Shown one piece after another: positions 57,761 through 64,000 of a stretch of 64,000 bases of DNA (position 1 is its first letter; each line of letters begins with the position of its first letter). The position numbers and the translations under genes were made by a program. This stretch comes from Antedon mediterranea (lineage: Eukaryota; Echinodermata; Crinoidea; Comatulida; Antedonidae): the NCBI RefSeq assembly GCF_964355755.1, contig NC_092673.1, positions 379,001 through 443,000 on the forward strand. Reading direction: 5' to 3'. The notes beneath the pieces were generated by a model. It had not been told where the DNA came from, searched no databases, and saw only the letters and a program-made list of their open reading frames with translations.

Positions 57761-59586
57761 CTGTCGGTAAAACAATGATAACACCGTATAAATTATAAAA
57801 TCTTTTCTGATATGAGACACCCTTATAATAGGCCCAATAATAAAATTATTCCACTTCCCATTTGTCAAACAAAGATAAACATTAAAATACATAGTAATAA
57901 GATTGTTGAACTGAAAGTATTTTAAAGTTCAAGTTTGCCTCATTTTAAAATTACGCAACATCAACATCACTCGTGTGTTGTTTAAATTTCTTAGCGGCCG
58001 CACTTAAGTTTGTCTTGCTTTCAGGCATTTTCTTTGTACACTTGGTGAATGGCTAGTCATGGTTCGATGCATGGTCTACTTCCGTACTGATCAATGTTAT
58101 CAATATTTCAGCAAATATGATATTTATTTGTAAAACGCTCGAAAGGTCCAAGGGAAGGGCAGATTGTGATGAGAACATACAAAATGACAAGCTTATTATA
58201 GGAATATAGATAAGAATAACGCGTCAGATGCTGGTTTCAACGCGTTATATAAAGTGTCATGTTATTTGACGAACGTCAATCAAATCGTACTTATCTCGTT
58301 CTTTGGTGGGCGTTTGTTATCGCAATGCCATTCAACATTTGTAGCATACAAATTGTAGATAACATCAACCGCAAAATTTTGGGTCAATTTGAATTTATAT
58401 TTGTGTACAAGAGTTCAAAAATAAGAAAACAAAATTATACGACAAAAATAGACTCATTCATTCAAAAGACATTTATTTTCCTCCATAGCAATACAAAATA
58501 ATAAACAGAAATGGTAAGGTATATTAAAAATGAAATAGATGATTGTTGGATATATAAAAGAAAAGTGAATTTAAGAAAATTGGGTATGGAGGAAGGCATA
58601 ATCCCGAGAAGATGAGGAAATCTTGTGCTGGGTATGCCTATGCAAGACATCAACACGATCTCAAAGAAAAGTACATACTTTTTCAGATTGCTAAGAGAAT
58701 AAGAATTTTAAAAGTATATAGACTATATCGAGATAATAATTGACCAATTAGATGAATAAAAAATATATTTACAAAACTGACCGATCCCTGACCACCGAGA
58801 TTTCGCTTGATCAAGGTCAAGTCTCGGTTTGGGGAAAACATTCGTAAATGAGTGTTGTATTGACTACATTTACGATTAAAGAACATTACATATAAACTAC
58901 TTTCTTGCATTCATGATCATGGAAAAATTAGTTTCCATGGTATGATTAAGCAAACTATCATTGTAGGTATTTTCAAATAATACAACGTTGCTATGAACCG
59001 ATGCTAGAACCACAGGAAAATAGTCAAATATTGACTCGACATGTAAGTCCAATCTTGGATCAACAAAGGATAAGGACCAGCAATAGACGTTAAAGAGGAC
59101 ATCACTAAGTCGTATCATTTATCATAGTGATAGATTACACTAATATCGTATCCTCTGTATAGGAATAGGAGACGTAATCATGTTACTTATATTGCGTGAT
59201 GATTTGCTTGATCTAATATTTACAAATATTGAGTTGTGAATCATAAGCAATTATGATGTACTCGATATTAATATTTTAGTAATAACGCCTTTTCCGCCAA
59301 TATTCATATATTGACTAAACTAAATGATTACATCTTGACGTCTATCAATCAAATATAACACGTAAGAGACATGTTATCTGCTAGACAATGTTTATTACAA
59401 CATTGCCTCTTAAGATTTTTTTACATATTTCCTTTCCTTTTTTTATTCTTTGTTTGGTCTTTCTCCTCATTTGTTGCACCAGTAAAACAGCCCCTGGCCT
59501 ACAATGGTATTACCGATAATTACATGTTAAATCTTGGGACTATATATCTTTATAATAAAACGTATGGCAAAACTTATTCCTTTTCT

Positions 59587-59648
59587 TACTCAAAATATAC
59601 CGTACTCCAAAATATACTGTACTCCAAAATATACTGTACTCCAAAATA
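59587..59648. repeat. 17-bp tandem repeat, about 3.5 copies
   Basis: Copies of GTACTCCAAAATATACT at 59602, 59619 and 59636, with a diverged one before them. Confidence 0.9.
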
Positions 59649-60080
59649 AAAATATAGTAGGCTTAAAATATAATGAAAATGCGTTGCATGCTCCCACCAA
59701 GCGTTACTGGAAGACGGAATGGAAATGTATTTGTTCTCTATAAAATATTAGAAGCTGTTGTACACATTACAAATAGGCCTATGCAAATCTATTATAACGA
59801 AATAAAAATGATTAAATTAAAATAAAAGTTTAATATTTCTAATATATACGGCAGGCCTAATTAAAACATTAGCCATACTGAATTGAAAATTATTTATTTT
59901 TTTTTTATTTTATTTAATTTTCAGGCAAACATACATGACAACACAGCGGTGCAGCACCCTGAGGATTGCCATGAGTGCAAAGCACTATCGAGATGGCTCT
60001 CCATATACTGCACTAGAACATATAAGACAAACATATACACAAGATGCTCTACATAGACAAAGACTTATTATTAAGTCTTT

Positions 60081-60196
60081 GGGAGTGGAGTTGTAAATTG
60101 TCATGAGAAAAAAACCCTGACATATGACAGGACTTGAACCCAGGACCCTTAGATTGGTAGCCAAGCATCATAACCACCAAGCCACAGCTCCACTCC
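60081..60196 (-). mobile_element. tRNA-derived SINE, copy 4, best preserved
   Basis: On the minus strand: GGAGTGGAGCTGTGGC, A-box TGGCTTGGTGG, B-box GGGTTCAAGTCC, then a tail ending ACAACTCCACTCCC. The ends are inverted repeats of GGAGTGGAGTTGT. More tail sequence may continue to about 59940. Confidence 0.82.
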
Positions 60197-61195
60197 AAAT
60201 TAAGTCGATCGTTATAAATTTACAATCATTAATAATAATAAATCAACCGTTTATAGTTAAAACAAAAAGTCATAATGAACTTTTCCAAAATTTATTGAGA
60301 AATGATTCAAGTCACAACAATAACAATTTACCAAGGAGCATAATATTTTATCTCCTTTTATTTGACATTTCAAATCATATTGTTCTTTAGCATTCACCAT
60401 CATTACATCTTTTTAAAACTCTTTATCAACGTACATGTTGTCGATTCACAATAAATTAGCCAGATAATATAAATTGTCTAGAATATTGTTATACTACGAT
60501 TATATCATAATGCGAATCATCGTGGACGCTGCGGGCACACTATTGATGTGTAGGCTCGTGTTTTAAATCAAGCAAAAACTAATCGGAAAAACGTTTCCAT
60601 CACAAAATGGAATTAAGTCACAGGTATATAAATCAACAGGTTGGATTCTAAGTAGTTAAGATATTGTGTTTGAAAATTATATAATGTTTATTACTGCAAC
60701 ATTTTCATATTATTATTTTTACACAAAACATGATGAACAAGCAACGTAATGTCTAAATGTATTACTTACAATATTTCAGTATATATTTTACAAATTCGCC
60801 TACAAGGCCAAGTACATTAAAACAATGAATACAAACAACAATGTAAAGTTATATATTTTGTAAATGTTCATTGATTATTCAAATAACAACCAATTATACT
60901 ATTTGTTAATGTGTATAAACACATTCAGACTTATTTACAATGTGTTATAAACACATTTTTAAGTTTTCTTGTCATGTTTCATTTAACTTTTAACCTAAAA
61001 CAATCATAGGCCTATTAGTTATTATCATTATACATTATTATTTATTATATTTCTTTGAAACAGCAAGGAAATCTTGTAATAAATAATGTGTTAATTTTTA
61101 ATGAAAGAAATAATGTTTATTTGATTTAAAATTAGTATTGTAAAATTGCTTCCTAATTTCAGGCCAATTGTATTGAGTTTGACGCGAATAAAAAT

Positions 61196-61273
61196 ATTGA
61201 AACACTGGATATTGAATGTGTAACGAGTTTAGTTATTGAAACACTGGAAATTGAATGTGTAACGCGTTTTGTT
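61196..61273. repeat. 39-bp tandem duplication
   Basis: Two copies beginning ATTGAAACACTGGA, with a few differences. Confidence 0.85.
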
Positions 61274-62383
61274 ACTACATGCACATAAATAACCATTCAT
61301 TTACGATATATTCATTTTTGACGAGTAGGAAAAATAACAGAATATGAAAATGAAAATGTTTTTTCTTTTAAGAATACGATGTTAAAACTTAAAATTCCTA
61401 ACCCTCTGGATTAATGTGTTACCTAAGATGAACTTTGGTGACGAAAAGACGAACTTACTAAAATTATGTTTGTTTATTAAAGTGATAAATTACACTGGAG
61501 AAGTACATAACAAAACCCGAAATATCGACGTTTTAGACGGATAAAAATCCAAGACCGAGAAACCGAATTTGATGGATTTGAAGTCCTCTCTAGCAGGATG
61601 AGAGCCCTTATGTTAAGCTAACAAAACGTAGATGGACGTGGCTCAGACATAGTACAAACTCTAGGTGTGTGTGCCCATTAAAGACCACTTAATGCGACGT
61701 TTGACTAACAGAATTGATAAGCACACAGTAACTTCAAATAAAGTCTTACTTTTAAGACAGTAATCACAGTTTGTAAATATTAAGGGGTATTTAAGAACCA
61801 ACTAACGACAATTAAGTCTTAATTGAATTTTAATGCGATATACTTAAACAATGAAGCAAATGTTGAAGATATTAAAACGAATTAGGCCTAATATCAAAAA
61901 ACAAAATAAAACCATCATGGACTATGTTAATAGATCAAATTAGCTTATATTTTTATTTATCTCAATTGATTATAAATATTAGTAATTAAAGCATAGGCTA
62001 ACGTTAAGAATGGACTACACAAACAACTCATGAAATCCGACCTTAGTAAATTAAGTATTTGAAATCGATATGTTGATGTGTACACACATTAATATGCTTA
62101 CATTCTGTAAAGTAAAGTGTGTCTTGGATTAACATTCTACGAACGAAAATGTGTGTATAATAGAGTGTGTGGTTAATGGTTCGTTCCCTTTAACCCATCG
62201 GTGCTCAATTTAAAAAATCCATAGTGCGTCCAGGTTAAGACCATCTACAGTAGGCCTAGTTGGTGTATTATATTAATGTTGAAGATGGTGGTATTGATAA
62301 CCTAAGAATATCCCAACACAAATCCATCCACATGTAATACATAATGTAAAACTATATTACAAAATTGTCCTGAAAAATAGTTT

Positions 62384-62453
62384 CATAAGTGGAGATAGTA
62401 CAGTAGGCCTACAGACAATGATAAGTGGAGATAGTACAGTAGGCCTACAGAGA
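62384..62453. repeat. 36-bp tandem duplication with TAGGCCTA
   Basis: Two copies of a unit containing GTGGAGATAGTACAGTAGGC. A further partial match to CAGTAGGCCTACAGACA lies near 62647. Confidence 0.85.
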
Positions 62454-64000
62454 ATCAGGAAAGAACGGGCGATAGTAATTGCTATTGGTGGCTATCATGA
62501 CGATCCTGCAGTTAATGATGATTACATAATGATAATAATGTGTTTTTTACAATAATATTGTTAACTTCATGGATATGTACATAATTATTTAAGTCAGTTT
62601 TTAAAGTTTCGAAAGAGAACATCAATGACCTTGAATGTAAAAACAACAGTAGGCCTACAGACAGTACAACGCCATTATCATCAAGTCAGCTTTTTAAATG
62701 TAGACTCTACGTATCTTAACTTTATTATTAAGTCGAAGTGGCATTAACATCAACAAAAAAGTCTTACCTCACACGGATATATGCTAATACAGTAATTATT
62801 CATCACAAGCTATAAGAATAAGCTTAGGTGGGTGAGCAAGCGCCAAGGCCAGAGTTCCGCATCCAATATATTTTTAAATCTTATTATATCTTCATATGTT
62901 TTGTTCTTAAGTACCAATTAACTTTCAATAACATGATAAACCAAAACAAAACTGAGAACAACGTGTTCATAATTAAGCTGGCGAGGTGGGACTTTACAAA
63001 AAAACAGAACAGAACAAAACAACCGTTTGTTTGTATTATACATATGAATAATTGTAGGTAATTATCAGCAATAGAAATAAATTTATGGGATTCAATCAGT
63101 ATTATTCAAACGAAAAATATCACTATATCGCCGCACGTGGTACTTCTTTATTCATAAAACTTACCATTTTAAAAAGTGTCATCTTAACTATTGGCTTTGA
63201 AATTTAAATGATTACATCTCTTTCAGATGATGCGATGAGAAGCCTGGAATGAAGTCAGTAGCTGGTGGCAGCACTGAAATAAGCATGGACCTGTAAACGA
63301 CACGAGTGTGTTAGCCTCTCCACGTGTTTCATAACGTCAGGTCGCGTGTACAATCAAATTAATAAGGCAATTTCACTATCCATTTTTATAATCTTGTATA
63401 TAATTAACAATGGGTTAAAATCCAGAAAATCTCACTTTGTGATGACGTCATCAATAGTATAAACTTATAATTTTTATCTAAAAGTTGTGAAGATCGTTAA
63501 GATTACCTTAATCTTTTAAAATGTAATCTAATTTATAAATTTAGGAGAGCCTTAGAAAACTTTTCCTCTAAAACTACTTCTAATTGTAATTCACTAATAT
63601 ATTGCCTTTAGTAAAAATCATGGAAACTTTTATTTTTAATAGATATGTTATTATTATATTCAACCAATATAAATAGGAGGGTCCTGGCTGTAGTGGTCAT
63701 TCTAAATCTGTTATTACAATATTTCCGGTCATTAACTTCCTAAATCATAGAGTGGACGCGCACTACTAAAATCGAACTAAAAAATCAGTAACTCGCTATT
63801 ATGTAATAATTATATTACGAAATTATGTAGGCCTACATTGAAACGACGCACAATCGATGAATATCGCCTATGCGGTAAGGCATTTAAGTGGAGAGTGAGA
63901 GGGGGGGGGGGGGCGGTGTAATAATAATGTAGAACCCATTTGGAAATGAAATTAAAAGTTTAAATCATGGTTATCCTGATTGGTGTTCTCTTTTGTCTAT

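Larger units (their letters stand above)
57761..64000. other. Presumed AHR upstream intron or promoter region, no exon recognised
   Basis: I searched the minus strand for the bHLH signature (SNPSKRHRDRLN and LSVLRLSVSYLR-like words) and found none. The region contains a SINE, short tandem repeats and many copies of TAGGCCTA. A TATATAAAG word lies at 58246-58254 on the plus strand, without a convincing gene after it. A run of G of about 12 occurs near 63901-63912. Confidence 0.5.

Noticed and set aside
58246-58254. TATATAAAG as a promoter of an unknown plus-strand gene
   Set aside because: AT-rich DNA gives such words often, and no convincing gene follows.
58897-59118. Minus-strand open frame of 73 codons upstream of AHR, with fairly balanced composition
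   Set aside because: It contains no bHLH or other recognised domain, and splice sites that would link it to AHR were not seen.
59371-59743. Plus-strand open frames starting with a hydrophobic, signal-peptide-like stretch
   Set aside because: Low complexity, AT-rich codons and a tandem repeat at the end; no homology recognised and no neighbouring exon.
61600-61665. KRRWTWLRHS-like translation resembling the end of a retrotransposon reverse transcriptase
   Set aside because: Only about ten residues, with no RT motifs nearby.
63236-63292. Possible exon near 63236-63292, with splice-like AG sites on both strands
   Set aside because: On the plus strand it stops after a few codons and on the minus strand the open frame is short and matches nothing known.

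Overview
The window looks like a piece of an AT-rich invertebrate animal genome. It shows large intron-rich genes with GT-AG splicing, a type-I ferlin, an aryl hydrocarbon receptor and an AP-5 adaptor subunit, plus tRNA-derived SINEs, Harbinger-type elements and many minisatellites. The recurrent palindrome TAGGCCTA and the gene set suggest an invertebrate deuterostome, perhaps an echinoderm. That placement is an inference from general impression and was not tested.

Three protein-coding genes can be supported. (1) A dysferlin/myoferlin-like ferlin lies on the minus strand, from its start codon at 51112 down to 2658, where it leaves the window. I could place 51 coding exons whose splice phases all agree, giving about 2061 codons: C2A, C2B/FerI, C2C, FerA, FerB, nested DysF, C2D, C2E, C2F and C2G. 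Only the last exon or exons, with the expected C-terminal membrane anchor, are missing. Four short exons, and possibly a 6-nt microexon, keep the reading frame whether included or skipped, so they are candidates for alternative splicing. (2) An aryl hydrocarbon receptor (AHR) lies upstream of it, also on the minus strand, from 57760 down to its stop at 52931. It has a linker exon, PAS-A, PAS-B and a long Gln/Pro-rich C-terminal exon. The bHLH exons were not found and probably lie beyond 64000. (3) AP5S1, the sigma subunit of the AP-5 adaptor complex, is a single-exon gene on the plus strand (56836-57456). It is nested inside an AHR intron and has its own housekeeping-type promoter.

Layout: 1-2657 is the last visible ferlin intron; 2658-51112 is the ferlin; 51113-52930 holds the ferlin promoter side and the AHR 3' untranslated region; 52931-57760 is AHR with AP5S1 inside; 57761-64000 is presumed AHR intron or upstream DNA with no recognised exon.

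The introns carry most of the unusual material: a 949-bp decayed PIF/Harbinger-type transposon with a broken Myb/SANT-like gene, seven copies of a MITE family with TTA/TAA target duplications, a separate 131-bp imperfect hairpin, tRNA-derived SINEs, and more than a dozen tandem-repeat arrays. One array has multiplied an AHR splice donor four times, and another ends 19 bp from a ferlin exon. The three genes have no evident shared pathway: the ferlin serves Ca2+-dependent membrane fusion and repair, AHR is a ligand- or signal-dependent transcription factor, and AP5S1 acts in late-endosomal sorting. All exon calls come from reading splice sites and translations by eye. No database search or expression data were available.
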